From NCBI GenBank assembly GCA_012518115.1, contig JAAYTD010000029.1, positions 17,876-81,875 of the forward strand: DNA of 64,000 nucleotides, read 5' to 3'. Shown piece after piece: positions 37,298 through 45,842 of the stretch. This stretch comes from Ignavibacteria bacterium. GTDB lineage: Bacteria; Bacteroidota; Ignavibacteria; Kapaibacteriales; UBA2268. Position 1 is the first letter of the stretch, and each line of letters begins with the position of its first letter. The notes below the pieces were generated by a model that had not been told where the DNA came from, searched no databases, and saw only the letters and a program-made list of their open reading frames with translations. A program made the position numbers and the translations under genes.

Positions 37298-38983
37298 TTA
37301 TTTGATTAATTTTTTATATCTAATTCTAGTCGGCTCAATATCTTTTCCTAATCGTTGGCGACGATTTTCAAGATAGTCCGTATATCCGCCTTCAAAGAAA
37401 TATACTTGACTATCGCCTTCAAATGCGAGCATATGCGTAGCAACTCTATCTAAAAACCATCTATCGTGTGAAATGATAACTGCACAGCCTGCAAAATTTT
37501 CCAAACCTTCTTCGAGAGCTCGCAACGTGTTTACATCAATATCGTTTGTCGGCTCGTCAAGTAGCAACACATTAGCTTCGCGTTTCAAAGTAAGTGCCAA
37601 ATGCAATCTATTTCTTTCACCGCCAGAAAGAATACCACATTTTTTTTGTTGGTCAGCACCACTGAAATTAAATTTTGCTACATAAGAACGAGAACTAACA
37701 CTACGCCCACCAACTGTTATATAGTCATGCCCGCCAGAAACTACTTCCCATACGTTTTTTTCGGGGTCAATTTCTGCATGTTGCTGATCAACATATCCTA
37801 TTGAAACCGTTTCACCTATTTTAAAAGTACCTTCGTCTGGTTTTTCTAATCCCATAATCATTCGGAAAAGAGTAGTTTTTCCCGCTCCGTTTGGTCCTAT
37901 TACGCCAACTATTCCCGCAGGTGGCAGATTAAAATTCAAATCATCAAAAAGTAATTTATCACCGAATGCTTTTTTTACATTTACTGCTTCAATTACGTTA
38001 TTCCCAAGTCTAGGTCCATTTGGAATAAAGAGCTCTAATTTTTCTTCTTTTTCTTTAACGTCTTGATTAAGTAAGTTTTCGTAAGCGCTTAATCTAGCTT
38101 TAGATTTAGCGTGGCGAGCTTTAGGCGACATTCTCACCCATTCCAACTCACGTTCTAATGTTTTTTGTCGCTTAGATTCACCTTTACTTTCTTGTTCTAA
38201 TCTTTTAGCTTTTTGTTCAAGCCAAGAGCTATAATTGCCTTCCCAAGGAATACCTTCGCCACGATCTAACTCAAGTATCCAACCTGCAACATTATCAAGG
38301 AAATAGCGGTCGTGAGTGATAGCTATAACTGTTCCTTTATATTGTTGCAAATGTTGCTCCAACCACGCTACAGAATCAGCATCTAAATGGTTTGTAGGCT
38401 CATCAAGTAAAAGAATGTCAGGTTCTGTAAGTAACAGTTTACATAGAGCTACACGGCGTCTTTCACCTCCCGAAAGATTTTTTATTATAGCATCATTTGG
38501 CGGACAACGTAAAGCATCCATAGCTCTATCGAGTTTGTTATCTAAGTTCCATGCATCTTTAGCTTCTAAAACATCTGTTAGAGCTCCTTGACGTTCTATA
38601 AGTTTGTTCATTTCTTCGTCGGTCATCGGTTCCGCAAATTTAGCACTGATTTCATCATATTCATTTAGCAAATCAACTATTTCTTGCATTCCTTGTTGAA
38701 TTTCTTCCCGCACGGTTAATGTATCGTCTAACACCGGTTCCTGTTCTAAAATACCTACAGAATATCCCGGAGACATAACTAGCTCGCCCTGAAAAGATTT
38801 TTCAATTCCTGCAATAATTTTAAGTAAAGTTGATTTTCCCGAACCATTAAGTCCGATAATACCGATTTTAGCACCATAATAAAAAGAAAGATAAATATCT
38901 TTCAAAACTTGTTTATGAGGTGGAAAAATTTTATTCACTCCAATTAGTGAAAAAATTATTTTTTTGTCGTCAACTGTAGCCAT
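37298..38983 (-). CDS. ettA: ABC-F translation factor EttA
   Basis: 561 residues with two ATPase domains and no membrane domain. Walker A motifs are GLNGSGKST and GPNGAGKT; signatures are LSGGERRRVALCKLLL and LSGGERNRLHLALTL; Walker B segments LLLDEPTNHLD and LLLDEPTNDID. The arm between them (about 230-320, WVRMSPKARHAKSKARL) is characteristic of EttA, the energy-dependent throttle that binds the ribosomal E site. Upstream on the - strand, TATATTTG (39021-39028) is a -7 box match, but I see no good -33 partner. Confidence 0.95.
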   Translation of the reverse strand: MATVDDKKIIFSLIGVNKIFPPHKQVLKDIYLSFYYGAKIGIIGLNGSGKSTLLKIIAGIEKSFQGELVMSPGYSVGILEQEPVLDDTLTVREEIQQGMQEIVDLLNEYDEISAKFAEPMTDEEMNKLIERQGALTDVLEAKDAWNLDNKLDRAMDALRCPPNDAIIKNLSGGERRRVALCKLLLTEPDILLLDEPTNHLDADSVAWLEQHLQQYKGTVIAITHDRYFLDNVAGWILELDRGEGIPWEGNYSSWLEQKAKRLEQESKGESKRQKTLERELEWVRMSPKARHAKSKARLSAYENLLNQDVKEKEEKLELFIPNGPRLGNNVIEAVNVKKAFGDKLLFDDLNFNLPPAGIVGVIGPNGAGKTTLFRMIMGLEKPDEGTFKIGETVSIGYVDQQHAEIDPEKNVWEVVSGGHDYITVGGRSVSSRSYVAKFNFSGADQQKKCGILSGGERNRLHLALTLKREANVLLLDEPTNDIDVNTLRALEEGLENFAGCAVIISHDRWFLDRVATHMLAFEGDSQVYFFEGGYTDYLENRRQRLGKDIEPTRIRYKKLIK

Positions 38984-39107
38984 ATTTCTCTCTATTTTTT
39001 TTAGTAATCAAAACTATTTGCAAATATACAAAAAAAATCTACAACTTTCTAATTATTCTAAATTCTGCAGTTGAAAAAGCATTATTTTTAATAAATTCTC
39101 TGCTTAT

Positions 39108-39224
39108 ATTGTCTGAACTATGATTTTTGTGATTAGTGTGATTTTGAGATATTTTTAAAATTCCCCTTTGGAACGAAAGGGTAGCAAACGAAGTTTACAG
39201 GGTATTTAATACCATTTTGAATAA
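39108..39224. repeat. Dispersed repeat, copy R3
   Basis: Runs from TTGTCTGAACTATGATTTTT (39109 onward), through the TTCCCCTTTGGAACGAAAGGG hairpin (39161-39181, written here in parts: CCCCTTT and AAAGGG) and AAACGAAGTTTACAGGG, to ATACCATTTTGAAT. It is the same element as R1 in the same orientation, without R1's left terminus. It lies between the ettA leader and the terminator of the FN3 gene. Confidence 0.65.
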
Positions 39225-39228
39225 CAAT

Positions 39229-39264
39229 AAAAAAAGCAAGAGACAACAAGCCCTTGCTTTTTTT
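39229..39264 (-). terminator. Terminator of the nine-repeat FN3 gene
   Basis: AAAAAAAGCAAG (39229-39240) and CTTGCTTTTTTT (39253-39264) pair over 12 bp. On the - strand the stem ends in a T run. It begins 23 bases past the stop codon. Confidence 0.8.
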
Positions 39265-39286
39265 ATTTTACGTTCAACAAAATGTA

Positions 39287-42200
39287 TTATTTTGCAACAA
39301 CAAATTGTGTAGCTGCAATCATTTTACCATTATAATTCACATAACAGAAATAAGTTCCGTTACTATAGTTAGTAAGATCTAAGTTAATCATTGTGCTACC
39401 TTCATAAGAACCTACAATTTGTTTAACTCTTGCTCCAGCTTCATTTACGATAACAATTTCTGCATTTTCAAGATGTTTCAAAGTTGTGAAGTTCAATGAA
39501 ACAGTAGAAACTGCTGGAACAGGCAATACTTTAAGTCCATCTATCAAAGTAATATCAAAAATTGAAAGTACATTTGAAGTTGTGAATGTCCATACATTTG
39601 ACCATTCAGCAGCTCCAGCTTCATTTACAGCACATACACGCCAATAATAAGTCTTACTTGTATCAAGATAACGTAAAGTTGGGTAACGCGTACCTACTGT
39701 TTTTGATACATTAATCGCACATTTATCGAAATTCTTATCTGTTGATACTTGCAACCTATAATATTCAGTATTTTCAGTTGGTAACCATTCTAAAGTTATT
39801 TCATCCCATACTAAATTTTGTGTTCCATCAGCTGGTAATTTAAGTTCAACTTTATCTTCTGGAATTGATTTTATTGTTCTAAATGACCAGATAGAGCTCC
39901 ATTGACTTGTTGCCTCATAAGTTTCACCATCGATTGTTTTTTCATTTATCGCACATACACGCCAATAATAAGTTTGATAGTTCTCTAATGGAGTTTCAAT
40001 TTTATAGCTAGTGTCAATCAAGTTCTCAATTGCAACAACATCTTCTTCAAAATTAAGATCCTTAGAATACTCTAACTTATATTTAGTTGTAAATGCTCTC
40101 TTATGCCATCTAAGTTCTAATGTAATTGGAGCCTTATACATTGAATTGTATGGTTCAATAAGAATAGGTGCATCTGGTAATTGCAAGCCTGTTGTAAATG
40201 AGAAAGTTTCCGACCATTCACTTAAAGTTTCCTTATTTGTAGCTCTTACTCGCCAATAATAAGTAGTATGTTCTTTTAAATATGTTTTTCTATATTGATT
40301 TTCTGTAACCCTTATTACTGTTTCAACTTCTTCAGTGAAGTCAGCGTCTAAAGCAATTTGGAAATCATATAAAGTTGCATTAACTACATTTTCCCATTTG
40401 AAGTCTGCTACAGTATATTTTAGTGTATCATTATTTATAGGTAAAGTCAAAATAGGTGCCGCCAATTTTGTTCTGAAAGAATATACTTCTGAAAAATCAC
40501 TTGGACATTCTGTATTGCTTTCATCTGTAACAGAAACTCGCCAAAAGTATTGTTTATTATTTGCTCCTAAAATCAAAGTAACATGATCTGCTCTTAATAC
40601 TGTATCTATTAGTATTTCACTAAAATCTTCCACTTCTGATACTTGCAAATTATATTCTGAATTGTTGCGGTAACTCCATTTAAATTCAACATCAGAAGGA
40701 ACAGAAGTAGCATTGTTCTCAGGCGCCAATAAACTAGGCGGAGCTACTGCTGTACGAAATTCTGCAATTTCCGACCAAAAGCTATCGTTTAAAGAATCTA
40801 AAGCTTTTATTTTCCAGAAATACTTAGTTTCATAATTAGGTATATTAACTAAAATTGAATCAATATTTTTATCAACTACAACTGAATCATATTTAACAAA
40901 TCTACTATCTGTTGAAAAATAAATCAAATAAGATAAAGCATCGGCTGATTTTTCCCATTTAAACTCTTTATTATTATTTCTAAAGCAAGTTTCTGAAATT
41001 GTTGGATAAAGGATTTTAGGTGTATTATACGGCGTTTTAAATTGCCAAATTAAGCTCCAACCAGCTTCACAATTTCCTTCAATTATCTTAACTCGCCAAA
41101 AAATTGACTTGTTTGTAATATCAGGTATATTTAAATCAAATGTATAATGCAATTCGCTTGTTTCCTCCGATAAAATTATATCGCTTTCATTAAACTCATC
41201 AGTATAAGAAAGTTGAACTAAGTATGTATAGTTAGCAACTGGATTATCATGATTCCAAGATAACTCTATTTCATTGTTACTAGTTAATGCTTCTGAGCCT
41301 TTCGCATTATTAGGAGGGGTTAGCAAAGTTACAGGTTCAGGACGTGTTGTAAACTCTCTTACTTCTGAATATTCGGATTCACATTGAGTTGAAGTATCGA
41401 TAGCTTTAACTCTCCAATAGTATTTATGATTAAATTCAGACAAAAAACCCTGTACACTATCTGCGTATGATTCAAAACTTCTAGTTATTGTTCGGAAATT
41501 AGCTGAATCTGAAACATCAACTACATATTTATGTTTTGACCCATCAGGTTTAGTCCACCTAAACATCGGTGTAACAGAAACACAAGTATTTCCATCTTCT
41601 ATTGAAAAATTTGAATATAAAGGAATTGCAGGTGAATTAATCATAACTAAGTTAAGCACATTTGACCACTGACTTACACAATTAGCATAAGACGAAACAG
41701 CACGAACACGAAAATATAAATTTTCATCTACAGGTAAGTCAATAAACCTACAAGATGATGTTTCTGTTGTAATAGTAAACAACGCAGTAGAAAAGTCAGA
41801 ACGTTCGGATACCACTACTTCAAATTTATAATAACCCTGACCATCATATTCCCAAGTTAACTCACATGATCCATCAGAAGTACAATAAGTACCAGCTGTA
41901 GTTTCTATATTTGGCAATAAATCCGGCTCTAATGCTGTATTAAAAATGTTAATAGCAGTGTCTGCAGTAATGGCTGTATTTACATAATTCGTTATAATAC
42001 GCCAAGAATATTTTCTTGCAGGTAATAATTCTTTGTCATAAGCTAAAACAGTTGAAGCTAATTGAATTTCATAAACCTTACTCGGAGTTTGAATACCCTC
42101 CTCATAAATTTCTAATTTATAATTAGCTACTGGCTCTGTACCAGCATATGACCAAGAGAAATGAACTGGATGTCTTACATCTACACAATCTGAACCATCA

Positions 42201-42289
42201 GCGGGTTCTAGTAGATTTGTTGTCGCATTTAAGTTAAACGACATGGCTAATAACAAGATTAAACTTGTAAAAATTTTTTTGTATATCAT
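39287..42289 (-). CDS. Secreted multi-FN3 protein with T9SS C-terminal sorting domain
   Basis: 1000 residues with a signal peptide (FTSLILLLAMSFNLNA). About nine fibronectin type III-like repeats fill residues 20-910; each ends in a variant of YYWRVxAxN (for example KYYWRVKAID, QYFWRVSVTD, TYYWRVCAVN). The last 80 residues are a T9SS type A-like sorting domain (GLKVLPVPAVSTVSLNF, AEIVIVNEAGARVKQ, NGTYFCYV, ending QFVVAK). The protein is therefore expected on the cell surface or released; it would be an adhesin or structural protein. Upstream, TATATTTG on the - strand (42340-42347) is a likely -7 element. Confidence 0.88.
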   Translation of the reverse strand: MIYKKIFTSLILLLAMSFNLNATTNLLEPADGSDCVDVRHPVHFSWSYAGTEPVANYKLEIYEEGIQTPSKVYEIQLASTVLAYDKELLPARKYSWRIITNYVNTAITADTAINIFNTALEPDLLPNIETTAGTYCTSDGSCELTWEYDGQGYYKFEVVVSERSDFSTALFTITTETSSCRFIDLPVDENLYFRVRAVSSYANCVSQWSNVLNLVMINSPAIPLYSNFSIEDGNTCVSVTPMFRWTKPDGSKHKYVVDVSDSANFRTITRSFESYADSVQGFLSEFNHKYYWRVKAIDTSTQCESEYSEVREFTTRPEPVTLLTPPNNAKGSEALTSNNEIELSWNHDNPVANYTYLVQLSYTDEFNESDIILSEETSELHYTFDLNIPDITNKSIFWRVKIIEGNCEAGWSLIWQFKTPYNTPKILYPTISETCFRNNNKEFKWEKSADALSYLIYFSTDSRFVKYDSVVVDKNIDSILVNIPNYETKYFWKIKALDSLNDSFWSEIAEFRTAVAPPSLLAPENNATSVPSDVEFKWSYRNNSEYNLQVSEVEDFSEILIDTVLRADHVTLILGANNKQYFWRVSVTDESNTECPSDFSEVYSFRTKLAAPILTLPINNDTLKYTVADFKWENVVNATLYDFQIALDADFTEEVETVIRVTENQYRKTYLKEHTTYYWRVRATNKETLSEWSETFSFTTGLQLPDAPILIEPYNSMYKAPITLELRWHKRAFTTKYKLEYSKDLNFEEDVVAIENLIDTSYKIETPLENYQTYYWRVCAINEKTIDGETYEATSQWSSIWSFRTIKSIPEDKVELKLPADGTQNLVWDEITLEWLPTENTEYYRLQVSTDKNFDKCAINVSKTVGTRYPTLRYLDTSKTYYWRVCAVNEAGAAEWSNVWTFTTSNVLSIFDITLIDGLKVLPVPAVSTVSLNFTTLKHLENAEIVIVNEAGARVKQIVGSYEGSTMINLDLTNYSNGTYFCYVNYNGKMIAATQFVVAK

Positions 42290-42529
42290 AATGAATTTAT
42301 AATAAAAAGTAAAACATAATATTCTAATTTGAATAATTACAAATATAAATAAATTATTTCATATTATTTATAACGAGATATATTTTTTTCTTCGTTTTGC
42401 ATAACATAAATAATATATTTACAAATAACATGCCATTTTTATAAACTAAAAGCAAAATTTATTGTTTAATATCAAACTTTTTATAAAAATAAAAAATATG
42501 TAAATAATTGTTGACGATTATAGCATTTA

Positions 42530-43528
42530 TTATAGTTTTTCTGCTACACGCATTTTTGCACTACGCGCTCGTGGATTACGTAATATCTCTTTTTCGCTTG
42601 GAACAATCGGTTTTTTAGTCAAAATTTCCAAGTTTGGCACGTCATTTGATAGTGTTTCTATGTACTTATTTATCTTGGTCTTCCGAGCATTTGCCTTGAA
42701 TATTTGTTTTACAACTCTATCTTCAAGAGAATGATAGGAAATAACGACTATTCGACCTGAAGTAGTTAGCACACTTATAATATCAGTTAGAGTTTTGGTT
42801 AAAACATCAATTTCTTGATTAACCTCTATTCTAATCGCTTGGAAGACCCTAGATAATGTTTTGAAATGTTGAGAGCTTGGCGTAATTTCTTCAATTATTT
42901 TACGCAAATCAAAAGTTGTATTAAACGGTTGGATATTTCGCATTTCTACAATGCGTTTAGCTATGGAACGACTACGTGGCTCCTCGCCATAAGTATAAAG
43001 AATTGTTGAAATTGCTTCTTCTGAATAAGTGTTGAGTATCTCGCGAGCAGTTATTCCATTTTCACCAAAACGCATATCAAGCGGTGAATCAACGCGATAA
43101 CTTATACCACGCTGATCGGTATCTAACTGCTGCGACGAAACGCCCAAATCCAACAGAATACCTGCTGGATTTATTCCTCTTTGTTGGCAAATGCTGCTTG
43201 CCTCTGAAAATGAAGTGTTAAACAGTACAAGCCTCGGCGGTAAAGAATTTATCTCTTCCTCAAATAAAGTTTGTGCCCGCAAAATAGCAGCTACATCCTT
43301 GTCGAATGCAAATAAATTTCCCCCAGAATCAAATCTTTGCATTATTACGCGTGCATGCCCTCCACCACCGAGCGTACCGTCTATATAAGTACCTTCTCTG
43401 TCAGTAACTAAAAAATCTACCGCCTCCTCTAATAAAACAGGAGAATGATAATCGTAGTCCCCCAACTGCGATTTGTCAATTCTTAACTTAGATGAAGCTG
43501 ATTTTCTTCTACTCTTTCGTGCTGACAT
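42530..43528 (-). CDS. rsmH: 16S rRNA C1402 N4-methyltransferase RsmH (MraW)
   Basis: 332 residues. RsmH methylates N4 of C1402 in the 16S rRNA P site. The SAM loop is YIDGTLGGGGHARVI; LLDLGVSSQQLD and RGISYRVDSPLDMRF are family signatures, followed by the inserted helical domain and VVISYHSLEDRVVKQIF near the end. The N-terminal 25 residues are an extra basic extension. It overlaps mraZ by 20 bases. In most bacteria ftsL and ftsI come next; here the following gene is the FN3 protein 240 bases away. Confidence 0.97.
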   Translation of the reverse strand: MSARKSRRKSASSKLRIDKSQLGDYDYHSPVLLEEAVDFLVTDREGTYIDGTLGGGGHARVIMQRFDSGGNLFAFDKDVAAILRAQTLFEEEINSLPPRLVLFNTSFSEASSICQQRGINPAGILLDLGVSSQQLDTDQRGISYRVDSPLDMRFGENGITAREILNTYSEEAISTILYTYGEEPRSRSIAKRIVEMRNIQPFNTTFDLRKIIEEITPSSQHFKTLSRVFQAIRIEVNQEIDVLTKTLTDIISVLTTSGRIVVISYHSLEDRVVKQIFKANARKTKINKYIETLSNDVPNLEILTKKPIVPSEKEILRNPRARSAKMRVAEKL

Positions 43529-43979
43529 TTTCTGGCTTGACCATTACTTTTGAAGCAATGCTTTCAAAAGATTCATCACAACTATTCATATATTCATCAT
43601 AAGTAGCAGGATCCCAAAATTCAATATGATCTAAAATGCCAACTATAGTAACTTTACTTTCTATTCCCGCCCAATCAAGCAAATCTTTAGGGAGAGTTAT
43701 CCGCTGCTGCGAATCTAAGGTTACATCTTCACTGCATTCTAACATGCGACGCAAAAATTGACGATTTTGAGCATCATATTGATTGAGTTCCTCTAAACTT
43801 TTCTTATGCTTCTCTTCCCACTCATTTATAGGATAAGCAAAGATACATTTGTCCAACCCGCGAGTAACGACAAAAGTATTCTCCGCTAACTCCGGAATAC
43901 TTTTACGCATCTTCGCAGGTAAGCTCACACGACCTTTATTGTCAAGTGAAAACGTCTCTTTGCCTTTAAATGAAGCCAT
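43509..43979 (-). CDS. mraZ: Transcriptional regulator MraZ
   Basis: 156 residues with two SpoVT-AbrB-like halves: FSLDNKGRVSLPAKMR (about 10-25) and VTLDSQQRITLPKDLL (about 86-101), the duplicated DxxGR-like motif typical of MraZ rings. MraZ represses the dcw operon by binding TGGGN repeats in its own promoter. Such repeats are present just upstream (44039-44083). It heads a short unit with rsmH. Confidence 0.96.
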   Translation of the reverse strand: MASFKGKETFSLDNKGRVSLPAKMRKSIPELAENTFVVTRGLDKCIFAYPINEWEEKHKKSLEELNQYDAQNRQFLRRMLECSEDVTLDSQQRITLPKDLLDWAGIESKVTIVGILDHIEFWDPATYDEYMNSCDESFESIASKVMVKPENVSTKE

Positions 43980-44038
43980 AAAATTAATCTAAATTCTACT
44001 CTGATAAATATATTTTATAATGAAAATGAAAATTTTTA

Positions 44039-44083
44039 TCCCATTTTCACCCATTTTCATACACAAAAATACATATTTTCCCA
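44039..44083 (-). promoter_or_regulatory. MraZ operator: in-phase TGGGN boxes
   Basis: On the - strand TGGGT (44049-44053) and TGGGA (44039-44043) are separated by exactly 5 bases (10-bp period). A third TGGGA lies at 44079-44083, 30 bp, or three turns, further upstream. TGGGN boxes with 5-base spacers are the known MraZ target. Two boxes fall on the expected transcription start and one between the -33 and -7 elements, so binding should block polymerase. Confidence 0.75.
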
Positions 44084-44094
44084 TTAAATACAAA
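44064..44094 (-). promoter_or_regulatory. mraZ-rsmH promoter
   Basis: On the - strand TTTG (44091-44094), 19 bases, then TATTTTTG (44064-44071) is an exact Bacteroidota consensus. Transcription would start near 44057, giving a leader of about 78 bases to the mraZ ATG. The rest of the 397-base gap up to the rightward gene at 44377 is A/T-rich without further genes. Confidence 0.75.
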
Positions 44095-44376
44095 ATAAAT
44101 TCCATTTTTATTGCAAAATTTTATAAAAATGTTGAAAATTTCTAACAAAAACAGAAATTAACGCTAAAAACACAATAAAATATGTTTTTTCATTTTCCCT
44201 TTTTTAAAATTTTTTTTATTCAGATTTGGTTGTTTTTTAAAAAAATCTTATATTTAATATATTTAATACTATCATTTAATTTTAGATAGTTATAATTTAA
44301 TTTTTGTCAAAATTGATTGACAAAGACAAAAAATACAGGAAAAAATAATTTTTAAAATAATATCGGAAGGTGGATT

Positions 44377-45396
44377 ATGAATTCAGTAAGGAACTTAAAA
44401 AGAAACAGTTTATTAGTAGTTGCATTTTTTATTGCAACATTTTTTACTTTTGCTACAACTAATTATGAAGCAAAAGCAAAAGTAGATTTTTCTCATACAG
44501 CCAAAGTAGATGGTATTGCTTATCAACATTATCGTAATACTGATGATGTAACAGGAGTATTGTCTTTATTTACAGTATGGTTAGATTCAAACGGTAATTT
44601 ACAGCGTAAAGATGGCTGGCTTTATCCAAATACTAATAGTTTCTCTATAAACACAGAGAACTATGGGCAAGAATTGTTCAAAAATTTCAAGGGAATAGAT
44701 ACCAGTACTTGTGAGCCTGTTATTACTCTGCCAGTTCCAAATATAAATATAAGTAAGGAAGATTGGCAAGGGTTTTACAAAAATTTCAAGGGAATAGACA
44801 CTATTAATGTTAGTACAGCTCATCCTGTTATTACTCTGCCAGATTTGAACATAAGTAAAGAAGACTATGAAAAAACAAAGGAAGAACTCCAAAAACTTTT
44901 CAAAAACTTAGATACAAGCAATACCATTAATCGCAGACACAAAAAATATTTTTCACCAAAACTGCTCACAATACCAAATACAAGCAAGAACAATTATTCA
45001 AAAATCGAAAAAGATTGTCAAAAACTACTTAAGCAGCTAGAAACTATAGAGAAAGATTATTCAAAGTTAGAGAACGAATATTTAAAAATAGAAAAAGATT
45101 TACAAAAGCTTCTCAAACAGTTAGAAACAATAAAAAATTTTGTTGTACATACCAACGAAAACGAACTAATTATTTCAAATTCTAAAAAAGGTACTGTAAG
45201 CATTACAGACATACGAACAGGAAATATCATACTAAAAGATATTGAGGTTTCTTCTACGCCTGTAAGAGTTAAGCTACCTGCAGGAGTTGATACAAAAAGT
45301 GCTTATTCCATAACATTTACAGATGCAGAAACAGGAGCACAAACAACAGTTATTTCATTTCCTACTCCAGAAAACATAGAATTTCAAAAGAAATAA
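44377..45396 (+). CDS. Secreted protein with two internal duplications, function unknown
   Basis: 339 residues with a signal peptide (SLLVVAFFIATFFTFATT, cut near AKA). Residues 98-165 contain a 33-36-residue unit twice (NFKGIDT ... PVITLP ... NISKED). Residues 208-250 hold a coiled-coil unit twice (IEKDxQKLLKQLETI). The C-terminus (GTVSITDIRTGNIILKDIEV) resembles a small beta-sandwich. An unusually good Shine-Dalgarno, GGAAGGTGG (44365-44373), sits 3 bases before the ATG, while many neighbours have none. I do not recognise the family; a surface or periplasmic role is inferred from the signal peptide only. Confidence 0.7.
   Translation: MNSVRNLKRNSLLVVAFFIATFFTFATTNYEAKAKVDFSHTAKVDGIAYQHYRNTDDVTGVLSLFTVWLDSNGNLQRKDGWLYPNTNSFSINTENYGQELFKNFKGIDTSTCEPVITLPVPNINISKEDWQGFYKNFKGIDTINVSTAHPVITLPDLNISKEDYEKTKEELQKLFKNLDTSNTINRRHKKYFSPKLLTIPNTSKNNYSKIEKDCQKLLKQLETIEKDYSKLENEYLKIEKDLQKLLKQLETIKNFVVHTNENELIISNSKKGTVSITDIRTGNIILKDIEVSSTPVRVKLPAGVDTKSAYSITFTDAETGAQTTVISFPTPENIEFQKK
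44681..44842 (+). repeat. Tandem duplication inside the secreted-protein gene
   Basis: AAAATTTCAAGGGAATAGA occurs at 44681-44699 and again at 44780-44798 (99 bp apart); CCTGTTATTACTCTGCCAG occurs at 44716-44734 and 44824-44842 (108 bp apart). The 9-bp difference keeps the frame. The near-perfect nucleotide identity of these blocks shows that the duplication is recent. Confidence 0.8.
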
Positions 45397-45459
45397 CAAT
45401 AGAAAAATTCTTTTCAAACAGTAATTTTATCTGAGCTAAATATAAACAATTAGATTTTG

Positions 45460-45492
45460 ACTTCCACTCATTTTTAAGTGGAAGTTTTTTTT
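45460..45492 (+). terminator. Terminator of the duplicated-repeat secreted protein gene
   Basis: ACTTCCACT (45460-45468) and AGTGGAAGT (45477-45485) form a perfect 9-bp stem with an 8-nt loop and an eight-base T run. Confidence 0.85.
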
Positions 45493-45520
45493 ATAAAACT
45501 ATAAAATAAGATACTTTATA

Positions 45521-45551
45521 TTGAAGTTTTTTATTTTTTTTTGTATATTTG
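45521..45551 (+). promoter_or_regulatory. Promoter of the membrane protein/PstS-like/coiled-coil unit
   Basis: TTG (45521-45523), 20 bases, then TATATTTG (45544-45551) match the Bacteroidota consensus. The expected start near 45558 gives a leader of about 33 bases. Confidence 0.7.
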
Positions 45552-45590
45552 CAATTATCCAAATAATAGTTAATTATATTTTATAAAAAA

Positions 45591-45842
45591 ATGTATCTTC
45601 ACATTATAAATTATGCAGTTCGAATTATAATTATTATTCTTGGTATCATTATGGTTAGCGGAATTATAACGCCACCAAGAGAAAATGCAGAATTTTTTAC
45701 CATTATGGGCGTTGTATTTATTCTATTCGGGCTTTATCGTTTAGTTTTATACAGATTTAAATCGCAAAGATATGATTTTTCTTCGGGCAATATAATTAGT
45801 AAAGATGATGAAGATAAGGAGGAAGAAAATGACAAACAATAA
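45591..45842 (+). CDS. Small two-helix membrane protein
   Basis: 83 residues: two hydrophobic helices (IIIIILGIIMVSGI and FFTIMGVVFILFGLYRLVLY) and a charged C-terminal tail (KDDEDKEEENDKQ) on the cytoplasmic side. Its end overlaps the PstS-like gene by 14 bases, and the tail codons carry that gene's Shine-Dalgarno. The function is unknown; as the first gene of the unit it may anchor or assist the lipoprotein or the coiled-coil protein. Confidence 0.75.
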   Translation: MYLHIINYAVRIIIIILGIIMVSGIITPPRENAEFFTIMGVVFILFGLYRLVLYRFKSQRYDFSSGNIISKDDEDKEEENDKQ

